DNA of 25,290 bases from Acidaminococcus fermentans_A (GTDB lineage: Bacteria > Bacillota > Negativicutes > Acidaminococcales > Acidaminococcaceae): positions 1 to 25,290 of the forward strand of contig NZ_JBQOUY010000032.1 of the NCBI RefSeq assembly GCF_052216985.1, written 5' to 3'. Shown here one piece after another: positions 1 through 7,521 of this stretch (within the stretch, counting starts at the first letter, position 1; each line of letters begins with the position of its first letter). A model generated the notes under the pieces. The model did not search any database, was not told the origin of the DNA, and saw nothing but the letters and a program-made list of their open reading frames with translations. The position numbers were made by a program, and so were the translations under genes.

Positions 1-1091
1 CAGGCCTTGGTACGGGTGAAGTGCTGGGGAGCAGCAGTGATGTTCAGCTTGCCGATGCCCGGCTGATCCATTTCCGGGAACATCTTCCGGTCGCCCGCCA
101 CCTGGGGTTCCTTCACCAGACGGTCCAAGGTATTCACCTGGCAGGAAGGCACGCCGGCCTTGTTCAGGGTCTCCACCACTTCGTCAATGGTGTACTGGCT
201 GGTCCAGTCGGAAACGATCTTCCGCATTTCCACATGGTTGGCCACCCGGTCCTTCACATCTTTGAACTTGGGGTCGGTCTTCAGTTCCGGTTTGCCCATC
301 ACATCGCACAGGATGTCATAGAGCTTGTTGTTGGCAGTACCGATGATCACATTGCCGTCTTTGGCTGGGAAGGAATCATAAGGATAAGTGGATTCATACC
401 GGTTGCCGATCCGCTGAGGGATCCGGCCCGTAGCCTGGTAGATCATGGTGATGTTTTCCATGGCAGCGGCCACGGAATCTACCAGGGCCACATCCACCTT
501 TTCGCCCTTGCCGGTCTTCACCCGGTTCACCAGGGCTGCCAGGACGCCGATGCACAGGTTCAGGCCGCCCAGCACATCCCCGATGGGGGTGCCTACACGG
601 GTGGGTTCGCCGCCGGGCCAGCCGGTGGTGCTCATCATACCGCCCATGGCCTGGCCGATGATGTCATAGCCAGCCCGCCGGCTGTAAGGACCGGTCTGGC
701 CGAAGCCGGACACGGCGCCGTAGATCAGGGAAGGGTTGATCTTGCTCAGCACATCGTCATAGCCCAGGCCCAGTTTCTCCATGGTGCCGGGGCGGTAGTT
801 CTCGATGACCACGTCGGCCTGTTTCACCATTTCTTTGAACATCTCTTTCCCTTCCGGGGCTTTGAAGTTGATGGTGCAGCCATATTTGCTGCGGTTGAAG
901 TTGGCATAGTATACAGAATTGTCGTTGATGAAGGGTCCCATCTTCCGGGAATCATCCCCGCCTTTGGGGTTCTCGATCTTGATCACCGTAGCGCCCATAT
1001 CAGCCAAGAGGGCACAGCAGTAAGGCCCTGCCAGCACACGGGTCAGATCCAAGATTACGATACCTTCCAACAATCCTTTTGCATCATCCAT
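1..1091 (-). CDS. Class III (CaiB/BaiF) CoA-transferase, 3' end outside window
   Basis: Family III CoA-transferase, which moves coenzyme A between acyl-CoA and a carboxylic acid through an enzyme-bound aspartyl-CoA. Translating the reverse strand from ATG 1091 gives 363 uninterrupted residues. They start MDDAKGLLEGIVILDLTRVL and include AGPYCCALLADMGATVIKIE (about 21-40), the family's N-terminal fold signature, and VIENYRPGTMEKLGLGYDD (about 95-113). The likely catalytic aspartate is Asp172 in IGDVLGG, aligning with the formyl-CoA transferase nucleophile. A ribosome site (AAGGA) lies 6 nt before the ATG. The gene is 43 nt downstream of a permease gene on the same strand and probably shares its sigma-54 promoter. 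The acid substrate cannot be read from sequence; a dicarboxylate is the best guess because of the permease. The C-terminus, probably some 30-40 residues, lies beyond base 1. Confidence 0.9.
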   Translation of the reverse strand, partial: MDDAKGLLEGIVILDLTRVLAGPYCCALLADMGATVIKIENPKGGDDSRKMGPFINDNSVYYANFNRSKYGCTINFKAPEGKEMFKEMVKQADVVIENYRPGTMEKLGLGYDDVLSKINPSLIYGAVSGFGQTGPYSRRAGYDIIGQAMGGMMSTTGWPGGEPTRVGTPIGDVLGGLNLCIGVLAALVNRVKTGKGEKVDVALVDSVAAAMENITMIYQATGRIPQRIGNRYESTYPYDSFPAKDGNVIIGTANNKLYDILCDVMGKPELKTDPKFKDVKDRVANHVEMRKIVSDWTSQYTIDEVVETLNKAGVPSCQVNTLDRLVKEPQVAGDRKMFPEMDQPGIGKLNITAAPQHFTRTKA

Positions 1092-1134
1092 TTTGCATCC
1101 TTCTTTCTTTATCCTTAAAATTTGGGTAACAGTA

Positions 1135-2388
1135 TCAGATCACACTGTACAGGCCTACCAGACCGGCGGAGACCGTCAGGGTCAGCAGCAGGGCGGACAG
1201 AGCGAACATCTGGACGAACATCTTGTTTTCCTTTTCCTTGGTGAAGGCCGGGTCCGTAGCGTTAGCTGCCAGGATCAGGCTGCCGCCAGTGGAAGCTGGG
1301 CTGAATCCAGCAAAGGAAGCGGTCAGGCACATGATGGTAATCAGTCCTTCCGGCCGTACCCCTACCTGATCGGCGATGGAGCCAACGGTGGGGACCATGG
1401 TGGGCCAGACTACGCCGATGGCGGAGCTGAACCAGGAAAGGAGCCCGGCAGAGAGTCCTTGGATGGCCACGGCGCTTTTCGGAGTCATGATGGCGGCCAG
1501 GCCGGCGGACATGATGGTGACGCCACCTACCGCAGAAACGATGCTCATGAGCATGCCGACTCCGGTGACCATCATCAGGGTTGACCAGGGAACCGCTTTG
1601 ATGGTGGCTTTTTCGTTATCCACGTTGAAGATCAGGAGGACGATGGAGACGGCGAAGGAAATCAGGCCCACATTCCGTTTGAATACGGCACACAGGACGA
1701 TCATCACCAGGAACCCAGCCAGGGTGGTGATCTGTTTCCGATTCAGCGGGGGCAGGGATTCCTGTTCCTGGACGGCGATTTCTTTGACTTTGTATCCTTT
1801 ATAGATGAAGTAGATCACCAGGGAAAGGACAATGGTGGTTACGGTGGAATAAATCAGCACAGCGCTCTGGTAACCGGTGATTCCCTGGGCTTGGGCCAGG
1901 TTCCCGATCAGGACGCTTTCCGGCGTCAGAGGGGAGAAACGGCCAGCCATGGAACCGATTTCACCGATGGCAGCCAGCATCACCGAATTATAACCGGTGG
2001 TCTTGGATAGGGGCAGGCTCAGGGCCGCTACGATCCCCAGAGCCGGTACACAGCCCGGCCCGATGGCTGCGATAGTGTAGCCGATCAGGTACATGATGAT
2101 GGGAGCGGCTTTTACATGGCCTCCGGACATGTTGAGGAATTTCTTAGCCGTGAGCTCCAGGGTGCCGTTGTTGGTGGCGATAGTGCACAGCAGGGAAACC
2201 CCCAGCAGCATGATGAAAGTGCTGGAACTGAAGCCTTTGATGATGATGGAATCGGTTTCTCCGATAGCGGCTCCGAAGATGGTGGCGGCCAGGATGGCTA
2301 CCAGTCCTACGTTCTTTTTCAGGACGAATCCTGTGATGATGACACTGACTAAAATAAGTAAGGAAATGATGGCAAGTGTCGAATTCAA
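1135..2388 (-). CDS. Dicarboxylate-type permease (MatC/SLC13-like ion transporter superfamily)
   Basis: Inner-membrane transporter of 417 aa with about 11-12 hydrophobic segments, resembling the MatC/ArsB-NhaD group that carries malonate, succinate and related acids. Two short re-entrant-like motifs support a two-repeat transporter: IGPGCVPALGIVAALSLP near residue 113 and SPASTGGSLILAANATDP near residue 370. SPLTPESVLIGN is another conserved-looking loop. The start is a TTG at 2388, chosen because a strong GGGAGG sits 8 nt upstream and the N-terminus begins directly with a membrane segment; no in-frame ATG fits better. It is the first gene after the sigma-54 promoter at 2478-2493 and precedes the CoA-transferase gene, so import followed by CoA activation of one organic acid is a reasonable inference. 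The substrate is unknown. Confidence 0.82.
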   Translation of the reverse strand: MNSTLAIISLLILVSVIITGFVLKKNVGLVAILAATIFGAAIGETDSIIIKGFSSSTFIMLLGVSLLCTIATNNGTLELTAKKFLNMSGGHVKAAPIIMYLIGYTIAAIGPGCVPALGIVAALSLPLSKTTGYNSVMLAAIGEIGSMAGRFSPLTPESVLIGNLAQAQGITGYQSAVLIYSTVTTIVLSLVIYFIYKGYKVKEIAVQEQESLPPLNRKQITTLAGFLVMIVLCAVFKRNVGLISFAVSIVLLIFNVDNEKATIKAVPWSTLMMVTGVGMLMSIVSAVGGVTIMSAGLAAIMTPKSAVAIQGLSAGLLSWFSSAIGVVWPTMVPTVGSIADQVGVRPEGLITIMCLTASFAGFSPASTGGSLILAANATDPAFTKEKENKMFVQMFALSALLLTLTVSAGLVGLYSVI

Positions 2389-2477
2389 GATAGTTACCTC
2401 CCTTTAGCTTTTCCCCAATTGGCCATACCGGGAAAAGTCGTCCAACGAATCGATCAAATTCATTTGCCCTACTATAA

Positions 2478-2493
2478 TGCAAATAGCGTGCCA
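2478..2493 (-). promoter_or_regulatory. Sigma-54 (-24/-12) promoter of the permease/CoA-transferase operon
   Basis: The reverse strand reads TGGCACGCTATTTGCA, a full match to the sigma-54 consensus TGGCAC, five bases, TTGCA/T. The expected start site is near 2467, giving a leader of about 80 nt before the TTG start of the permease. It lies downstream of a gene for a sigma-54 activator transcribed in the same direction. Confidence 0.88.
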
Positions 2494-2518
2494 AAAATCA
2501 AATTTTTCTTTTTTTATA

Positions 2519-2588
2519 GAAAAAAATCCTGTGAAAAGACCGTCGAGGCTACAGCTTCGGTACATTTCACAGGAGATTTTTTCTTTTT
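2519..2588. terminator. Bidirectional terminator between the activator gene and the sigma-54 promoter
   Basis: Arms TCCTGTGAAA (2527-2536) and TTTCACAGGA (2565-2574) form a 10-bp stem with a 28-nt loop that may itself be structured. A runs on the left and T runs on the right give a T-tract in either direction. For the leftward activator transcript the T-tract is long (about 2508-2526). It should isolate activator transcription from the sigma-54 promoter just beyond it. Confidence 0.75.
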
Positions 2589-2617
2589 CAGATCCGCTTC
2601 CCTGGCAGAGGGATCTG
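2589..2617. promoter_or_regulatory. Inverted repeat, possible protein-binding site
   Basis: CAGATCC (2589-2595) and GGATCTG (2611-2617) are perfect inverted arms around a 15-nt spacer. The site is about 100-140 bp upstream of the -24/-12 promoter, a typical distance for an activator or bending-protein site. There is no direct evidence of function. Confidence 0.4.
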
Positions 2618-2641
2618 TTCTGCAGCGGCTATGGATCGTGT

Positions 2642-2684
2642 CACCTGTCCCACATCTGTAGCAGGCGGGACAGGTGTGGGACAG
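2642..2684. promoter_or_regulatory. Overlapping inverted repeats, candidate enhancer sites for the sigma-54 activator
   Basis: CACCTGTCCC (2642-2651) pairs perfectly with GGGACAGGTG (2667-2676). A second, overlapping repeat pairs CTGTCCCACATCTG (2645-2658) with CAGGTGTGGGACAG (2671-2684), with one mismatch. The half-site CTGTCCC and its complement recur. Lying about 150-205 bp upstream of the sigma-54 promoter and just after the activator's stop codon, this is the best candidate upstream activating sequence. Confidence 0.6.
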
Positions 2685-2685
2685 A

Positions 2686-4614
2686 TCACTGTTTCAGATG
2701 GCGGTAGAAGGTGCTGCGGCTGATCCCCAGTTCCCGGGCGGCTTGGGATACATTCCCCTGGTTCCGTGCCAGGGCCTCCTGGAGGACCGCAGAATCCAGC
2801 GGGGCGCTGCTGGGACGGAACGGTCGGGAGGGCGCAGGAGATACGGGGACGGGTGTCTGCTGCTGGCGTTTCCAATCTTCCTGGAGGATCTGCAGGATCT
2901 CTCCCTCCGTCTGGCCGCAGGAAAGCAGCAGGGAGATCCGTTCCACCACATTGGTCAGTTCCCGGACATTCCCCGGCCAGGCATAGTCTTTGCAGGCCCG
3001 CATGATGCGCAGGAAACTCTTGGCCTTGGACAGGTCCTGCTGAGCGGCCACCTGATGGTAAATGGTCCGGGCAATCTTCAGGTAGTCGTTTTCCCGCTGG
3101 CGCAGGGGAAGGATGGAAAGACTGAGCACATTCAGCCGGTAGTACAGGTCCCGCCGGAATTTATCCTCTTCCACCAGCTGGAGCAGGTTCCGGTTGGTAG
3201 CCGCGATGACCCGGATATCCACTGGAATCACCCGGTCGTCTCCTACCCGCCGGACCTCTTTTTCTTGGAGGACCCGGAGCAGGGGAGCCTGGAATTCCAG
3301 GGGCAGGTCGCCGATTTCATCCAGGAAGACGGTGCCTCCATGGGCCATTTCGAAAAGGCCGGCTTTGCCTCCTTTCTTGGCTCCCGTGAAGGAACTGTCC
3401 GCATAGCCGAACAGTTCGCTTTCCAGCAGGTCCCGGTTCAGAGCGGTACAGTTGACGGCTACAAAGGGGCCGTTCTTCCGGGGACTGGCATTATGGATCC
3501 CCTGGGCGAACATCTCCTTGCCCGTCCCTGTTTCTCCGTAGATCATCACTGTGAATTGGGAATTGGCAAAATCCCGGGCCAGTTTCTTGGCTTTCACGAT
3601 GCCAGGGGAATTCCCCAGGATGTCGGACAAATGGTATTTGGCCACCAAGCCTTTTTCGTGGAGCTTTACCCGGATGTCCCGTTCCATGGACTGGAGGGTC
3701 TTGATGTCCTGGAAAGTGGCGACGACTCCTTTGATCTGACCGTCTACCAGGATGGGGACCCGGTTGGTAGATACCAGGTTCCCCTGGAGCTGCATCATCT
3801 GGCCGATTTCTGATTTCCCGGTCCGGAGTACATTGGTGAGGTGGGTGTTGGGCAGCACGTCTTCGATGGGGCGCCCGGTGAAAGGCGGTCTGGCCGGGCG
3901 GAGCAGCTGGTTGGCGATTTGGTTGGTGGTGCTGATCTTCCCTTTTTCATCGATGGCGATGATGGCATCATGGGTATAGTCCAGGATGTTCTGGTACCGT
4001 TCCAGCCGGATGTTCAGCTGTTCCTGCTTCCGGGCGTTGTCCAGTTTGTTCTGGTACAGCTGCTGGGCTGTTTCCAGGGCGTGGAGGATGGAGGCATCCG
4101 AACTTTCCACCCGGATATAGGGCAGATGGCAGAGCTTGGCATAGCGCTCGGATACGATCCCGCCCAGACCCCAGGCGGCTCCGTCCCGGACGGCCTGCTT
4201 CACCACCCGGCGGCATTCCGTACTGTCTTTGAAGGAATAGTGCTGCATCTTCAGGTCCAGCAGATAGCAGATGGTCCGCAGCTCGTTGCTGATCTCTTCT
4301 TCAAAGGAAAAGAAGGCGATGGGACGGGTCTCTTTCCGCAGCCGCTGGATGGCCTGGATATAGTCGGATGCTTCGCTAGGGATGTTCACCACATCGATCC
4401 CCAGTTTTTTTCGCAGCAGGTCCCGGGTGCCCCGGCGGCTGATGAACAGGTATTTCCGTTCTTTCATCAACCGTTTGGCCAGGGCCACTGCGTTCTCCAG
4501 CTCCGCCACTTCCACCTGGACGTTGAGCCCCTGGCGGGCAATCAAGGCTTTGGCCCGGGCTGCCAGGTTTTCCGTAGGTGCAATGAGACAAATCTTTGCG
4601 TCTTCCGAATCCAT
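2686..4614 (-). CDS. Sigma-54-dependent transcriptional activator (PrpR_N, PAS, AAA+, Fis-type HTH)
   Basis: Enhancer-binding protein of 642 aa that remodels sigma-54 RNA polymerase closed complexes using ATP. An N-terminal sensory domain (about 1-190) resembles PrpR_N, which responds to small organic acids or their CoA-pathway intermediates in characterised members. A PAS segment follows (about 208-310: ILDYTHDAIIAIDEKGKI). The AAA+ domain begins near 330, with Walker A GETGTGKE, Walker B GGTVFLDEIGDL and arginine-rich FRRDLYYRLNVL. The C-terminus has a Fis-like helix-turn-helix (NVSQAARELGISRSTFYRHL). The sigma-54-contacting GAFTGA loop reads SSFTGA, with the essential F, T and G kept. ATG 4614 follows GGAGG. 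The gene lies just upstream of, and parallel to, the sigma-54-promoted permease/CoA-transferase operon, its likely target. Confidence 0.93.
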   Translation of the reverse strand: MDSEDAKICLIAPTENLAARAKALIARQGLNVQVEVAELENAVALAKRLMKERKYLFISRRGTRDLLRKKLGIDVVNIPSEASDYIQAIQRLRKETRPIAFFSFEEEISNELRTICYLLDLKMQHYSFKDSTECRRVVKQAVRDGAAWGLGGIVSERYAKLCHLPYIRVESSDASILHALETAQQLYQNKLDNARKQEQLNIRLERYQNILDYTHDAIIAIDEKGKISTTNQIANQLLRPARPPFTGRPIEDVLPNTHLTNVLRTGKSEIGQMMQLQGNLVSTNRVPILVDGQIKGVVATFQDIKTLQSMERDIRVKLHEKGLVAKYHLSDILGNSPGIVKAKKLARDFANSQFTVMIYGETGTGKEMFAQGIHNASPRKNGPFVAVNCTALNRDLLESELFGYADSSFTGAKKGGKAGLFEMAHGGTVFLDEIGDLPLEFQAPLLRVLQEKEVRRVGDDRVIPVDIRVIAATNRNLLQLVEEDKFRRDLYYRLNVLSLSILPLRQRENDYLKIARTIYHQVAAQQDLSKAKSFLRIMRACKDYAWPGNVRELTNVVERISLLLSCGQTEGEILQILQEDWKRQQQTPVPVSPAPSRPFRPSSAPLDSAVLQEALARNQGNVSQAARELGISRSTFYRHLKQ

Positions 4615-4683
4615 CGTACCCTCCTTCTCTGGGAAAACAGACAGCGTAAAATCCTATTTTTCCAGTAGTATATTTCAGCATGC

Positions 4684-4699
4684 TTCCTAATTATAGGAA
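4684..4699. promoter_or_regulatory. Small palindrome in the divergent 4615-4795 region
   Basis: TTCCTA (4684-4689) and TAGGAA (4694-4699) are perfect inverted arms around ATTA, in the spacer between the divergent activator and 37-codon/DUF819 genes. It could be an operator. The same half-site occurs, with 8-bp spacing, before the Rrf2 gene (13733-13762), but the difference in spacing argues against one shared regulator. Confidence 0.3.
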
Positions 4700-4727
4700 A
4701 GAGGAGCTAAAGCTGTCAACAATCCCC

Positions 4728-4756
4728 TTTCCATTTCCGGCTGGGAGAAGTATACT
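4728..4756 (+). promoter_or_regulatory. Possible sigma-70-type promoter for the 37-codon ORF and DUF819 gene
   Basis: A good -10 (TATACT, 4751-4756) sits 17 bp downstream of a weak -35 (TTTCCA, 4728-4733). The start site would fall near 4763, about 30 nt before the 37-codon ORF. Confidence 0.45.
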
Positions 4757-4795
4757 AAAAATTATCATGCAAATAGGCAGGTGATTCCATTGTCA

Positions 4796-4909
4796 ATGGA
4801 AAAAGCAAAGAAATATCTGGAAGCAAAGGGCGGCGGGGTCCGGCTTACCGTGGAGGAATTGGAAAGCCTGGTGGGCCCGGACCGCTGGGTGGATGTGTGC
4901 AAAGAATGA
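4796..4909 (+). CDS. Small ORF of 37 codons upstream of the DUF819 gene
   Basis: An open frame from ATG 4796 to TGA 4907-4909 encodes a charged 37-residue peptide beginning MEKAKKYLEAKGGGVRLTVE and ending DRWVDVCKE. In-frame GTG 4781 and TTG 4790 are alternative starts. AGGCAGG sits about 9-10 nt before the ATG, and the stop is 19 nt before the DUF819 start. It has no membrane segment. The short hydrophilic helix followed by LTVEELESLVG looks protein-like, not random, but I do not recognise a family. It could be a small regulatory or accessory protein of the transporter, or a leader peptide. Confidence 0.55.
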   Translation: MEKAKKYLEAKGGGVRLTVEELESLVGPDRWVDVCKE

Positions 4910-4928
4910 ATAAGGAAGGAAGCTGTTT

Positions 4929-6137
4929 ATGGATACATTGATCGCACCGGAAAATACCTGGCTGCTGCTGACCCTGACCAGCGGCGTGGTAGCCGGGGCC
5001 ATTTGGTTGGAACAGACTTATGCCTGGGCCTCTCGGATCTCCGGAGCTGTACTGGCTCTTATCGCGGCCATTGGGCTGGTCAACCTGAATGTGATCCCCA
5101 GCCATGCGCCCATTTATGACGATATGATCTGGGGGTACGCAGTGCCTCTGGCTATTCCGCTTCTGCTGCTCCAGGCCAACCTGAGCAAGATCTGGCAGGA
5201 AACGGGACGGCTGCTGATCATTTTCCTTATCGGGGCGGCAGGGACTGTCTGTGGCGCCGTCTTGGGGTGCTGGCTGTTGGGGAGCCGGATCGACGGATTG
5301 GCCAAGGTAGCGGCCATGATGACCGGGTCCTACATCGGAGGCGGCGTCAATTTCGTGGCTTTGGCCGATGCCTTCCACACGGAAGGCACCCTGATTTCTG
5401 CAACGGTGGTGGCAGACAACCTGAACATGGCGGTCTATTTCCTGGTGCTGCTGAAATGCGTGAGCAGCGCCTTTTTCCAAAAATATTACCCTCATCCCCA
5501 CATGGACCAGGTGGCCCGGGAGGGACGGGAAGATGCCCAGACCCAGGCGGCAGCCTATTGGCAGGCCAAGGACATTTCTCTGAAAGACATTGCACTGGAT
5601 CTGTTCTACGCCGTGGCGGTGGTGACCCTTTCCCAGAACCTGGGGAAGGTGCTGGGGGCGGCCATTCCTGCTGGCAGCGGTCTGGGGCATATGGCCAACA
5701 CCTTCTTCAGCAGCCAATATGTGTGGATCACCCTATTTTCCATGGGGTTTGCCACCTTTTTTGAAAAACAGGCGGCGGCCTTGGCCGGTGCCCAAGAAAT
5801 CGGTACGTATTTCATTTACCTGTTCTTCTTTGCCATCGGGGTGCCTGCTTCTGTCATGGAAATCCTCCGGAACGCACCGCTGCTGTTCGTGTTCTGTTTT
5901 CTGATGGTCCTGGTGAACATGGCTTTCTGCTTTGTGGGCGGCAAGCTGTTCCATTTCAGTTTGGAGGATATCGTGCTGGCGTCCAACGCCAATATCGGGG
6001 GACCTACGACAGCGGCAGGGATGGCCATTTCCCAGGGCTGGACGGCCCTGGTAGGCCCCAGCATGCTGGTAGGGACTTTCGGCTACGTGATCGGTACCTA
6101 CCTGGGCATGGTGGTAGGCGGGATATTGGGGGCGTAA
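4929..6137 (+). CDS. DUF819 family membrane protein (YjcL-like), predicted transporter
   Basis: Integral membrane protein of 402 aa with about 10-12 predicted segments and a hydrophilic stretch around residues 185-225. It matches the DUF819/YjcL family, whose function is not firmly established. Two related glycine-rich motifs, GSYIGGGVNFVALADAF (about 137-153) and SNANIGGPTTAAGMAISQ (about 351-368), one in each half, suggest an internal duplication as in many secondary transporters with paired helix-break motifs. The ATG at 4929 follows AAGGAAGGA with suitable spacing. The gene is preceded by the 37-codon ORF and ends at the hairpin 6141-6170. Substrate unknown; the neighbouring organic-acid genes are transcribed divergently and need not be linked. 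Confidence 0.85.
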   Translation: MDTLIAPENTWLLLTLTSGVVAGAIWLEQTYAWASRISGAVLALIAAIGLVNLNVIPSHAPIYDDMIWGYAVPLAIPLLLLQANLSKIWQETGRLLIIFLIGAAGTVCGAVLGCWLLGSRIDGLAKVAAMMTGSYIGGGVNFVALADAFHTEGTLISATVVADNLNMAVYFLVLLKCVSSAFFQKYYPHPHMDQVAREGREDAQTQAAAYWQAKDISLKDIALDLFYAVAVVTLSQNLGKVLGAAIPAGSGLGHMANTFFSSQYVWITLFSMGFATFFEKQAAALAGAQEIGTYFIYLFFFAIGVPASVMEILRNAPLLFVFCFLMVLVNMAFCFVGGKLFHFSLEDIVLASNANIGGPTTAAGMAISQGWTALVGPSMLVGTFGYVIGTYLGMVVGGILGA

Positions 6138-6140
6138 AGG

Positions 6141-6170
6141 GGAGCTGTTGCTCAGGCAACAGCTCCTTTT
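6141..6170 (+). terminator. Terminator of the DUF819 gene, overlapping the end of the capA-like gene
   Basis: Arms GGAGCTGTTGC (6141-6151) and GCAACAGCTCC (6156-6166) form an 11-bp stem with loop TCAG, followed by TTTT. It begins 3 nt after the DUF819 stop. The loop contains the complement of the TGA stop codon of the convergent gene, and the right arm encodes that protein's last residues. Confidence 0.88.
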
Positions 6171-7363
6171 GCTTTCCTCTTTATCCGCTCCGCTTCCTCT
6201 CCTTCCACCAGGGTGGGGCGGTAGTCATTCCAGTCCGGAGTGGAAGAAATCCGGCAGGGAATCACTTTTCCCGGATCCGCACCTAAAAGATGGCCTTTTT
6301 GGAACCGGAAGGTCTGCTGGTAGATGAAGGTATCTTTGTCCCGGGGATTGCTGTTTCCCCCGAAGCAAAAATTTCCCAGGCTGTAACAGATGGTCTTCCC
6401 TTTATAGGTTTCCACGGGCTGGATCACGTGAGGGTGCGCCCCCAGTACCAGATCCGCTCCTTGGTCGATGGCCATATGGGCCAGATAGACCTGGTCTTCG
6501 TCCGGGCGGGTCTCCAATTCGCTGCCCCAGTGGAAGTAGACCACCACCAGCCGGGCTCCCCTATCTTTTATTTTTTCCAGTTCTGCCAACAGCTGGTCCG
6601 GGGCCCCGCCTTCCAGGGCATTGATTCCTACCAACCCTACCGGGATCCCTTTGACGGTGACCAATTGGCTTTCTTCATAGCCGAAGGGCAGGATACCGGT
6701 GTCTCCTAAGACCTTGAAGGTATCCCAGTAGCCATCGCTGCCATAGTCATAGCTGTGGTTGTTGGCCAGGGTGGCGGCTTCTACGCTGCCGCTTTTCAGC
6801 AGCTCTACATAAGCCGGATCTCCCCGGAAGGCGAAAGTCTTGTCCTGGCGTTCTCCCCGGGTGGTAAGGGGACCTTCCAAGTTCACTACAGTCAGGTCGT
6901 CGTGGGCGAAGATGGGCTGCACACCGGCCAGGAATACGGAGCCGTCGCCGCCTGCCCCATCCCAGGCAGCCGGGAAGGTCCCTTCATAGCCGAAACTTTC
7001 TTCCGTGCCCAGGGTACAGTCGCCGGCGGCGCTGATCGTCAGGGTGGTAATGGGGTCATCAGCAGGCTGGGGAGCGGGAGAGGCGGCCGGTACTGCAGGC
7101 GAAGCGGTCGGAGCAGGGACCGAGGATTTTTCAAAAACTGTCCGGTCCGGTGCCGGGGACGCAGGCTGAGGTGCAGGATCCGTGACGGCTGCCGGAGGAA
7201 ATGTCTTTTTGGAACCAGGAGCGGCAGGGAATGCCGGAGTTTTCTGAGAAGAGACTGGACGGGTGGAAAGCTGGATGGGAGAAGCCTGGAGAGGGGCTGG
7301 TACAGTCCAAAGAGACAGAGCAGCCAAGCCAGCTAAGAAAAGAGCGGAAAAACGGTGGATCAT
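6152..7363 (-). CDS. CapA family protein (poly-gamma-glutamate capsule-type metallophosphatase fold)
   Basis: Exported protein of 403 aa. An N-terminal signal peptide (about 1-27, ending LQASP) is followed by a Pro/Ala/Ser-rich linker (about 28-105) that could span the cell wall or periplasm, then a CapA domain from TLTISAAGDCTLGTE. Metallophosphatase-like motifs are visible: AGDC, VVNLEGPLT, TLANNHSYDYG, YFHWGSE and GAHPHVIQP. CapA proteins take part in poly-gamma-glutamate synthesis or export, but many homologues occur without capBC. None are seen here, so the substrate is uncertain and a surface phosphoesterase role is equally possible. The ATG at 7363 is preceded by AAAGGA at a rather long spacing of 11 nt. 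The last codons lie in the terminator of the convergent gene. Confidence 0.87.
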   Translation of the reverse strand: MIHRFSALFLAGLAALSLWTVPAPLQASPIQLSTRPVSSQKTPAFPAAPGSKKTFPPAAVTDPAPQPASPAPDRTVFEKSSVPAPTASPAVPAASPAPQPADDPITTLTISAAGDCTLGTEESFGYEGTFPAAWDGAGGDGSVFLAGVQPIFAHDDLTVVNLEGPLTTRGERQDKTFAFRGDPAYVELLKSGSVEAATLANNHSYDYGSDGYWDTFKVLGDTGILPFGYEESQLVTVKGIPVGLVGINALEGGAPDQLLAELEKIKDRGARLVVVYFHWGSELETRPDEDQVYLAHMAIDQGADLVLGAHPHVIQPVETYKGKTICYSLGNFCFGGNSNPRDKDTFIYQQTFRFQKGHLLGADPGKVIPCRISSTPDWNDYRPTLVEGEEAERIKRKAKGAVA

Positions 7364-7521
7364 AGGATATGGATTCCTTTCTTTGAAATTTCAGATTCCA
7401 TCATACGGCAAAGAGAATGTATTTGTCCAGACTAACAAAAATCTCTACTTTTTTAGCAGGATTTTATTTTGCTGCGGCGAATATAGAGAGACGTTGGATA
7501 ATGACAAAGGAAGGTGAGTTT

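Noticed and set aside
6152..7363. Calling the gene part of a poly-gamma-glutamate capsule operon
   Set aside because: Only the CapA-type domain is present; there are no capB, capC or capD neighbours.
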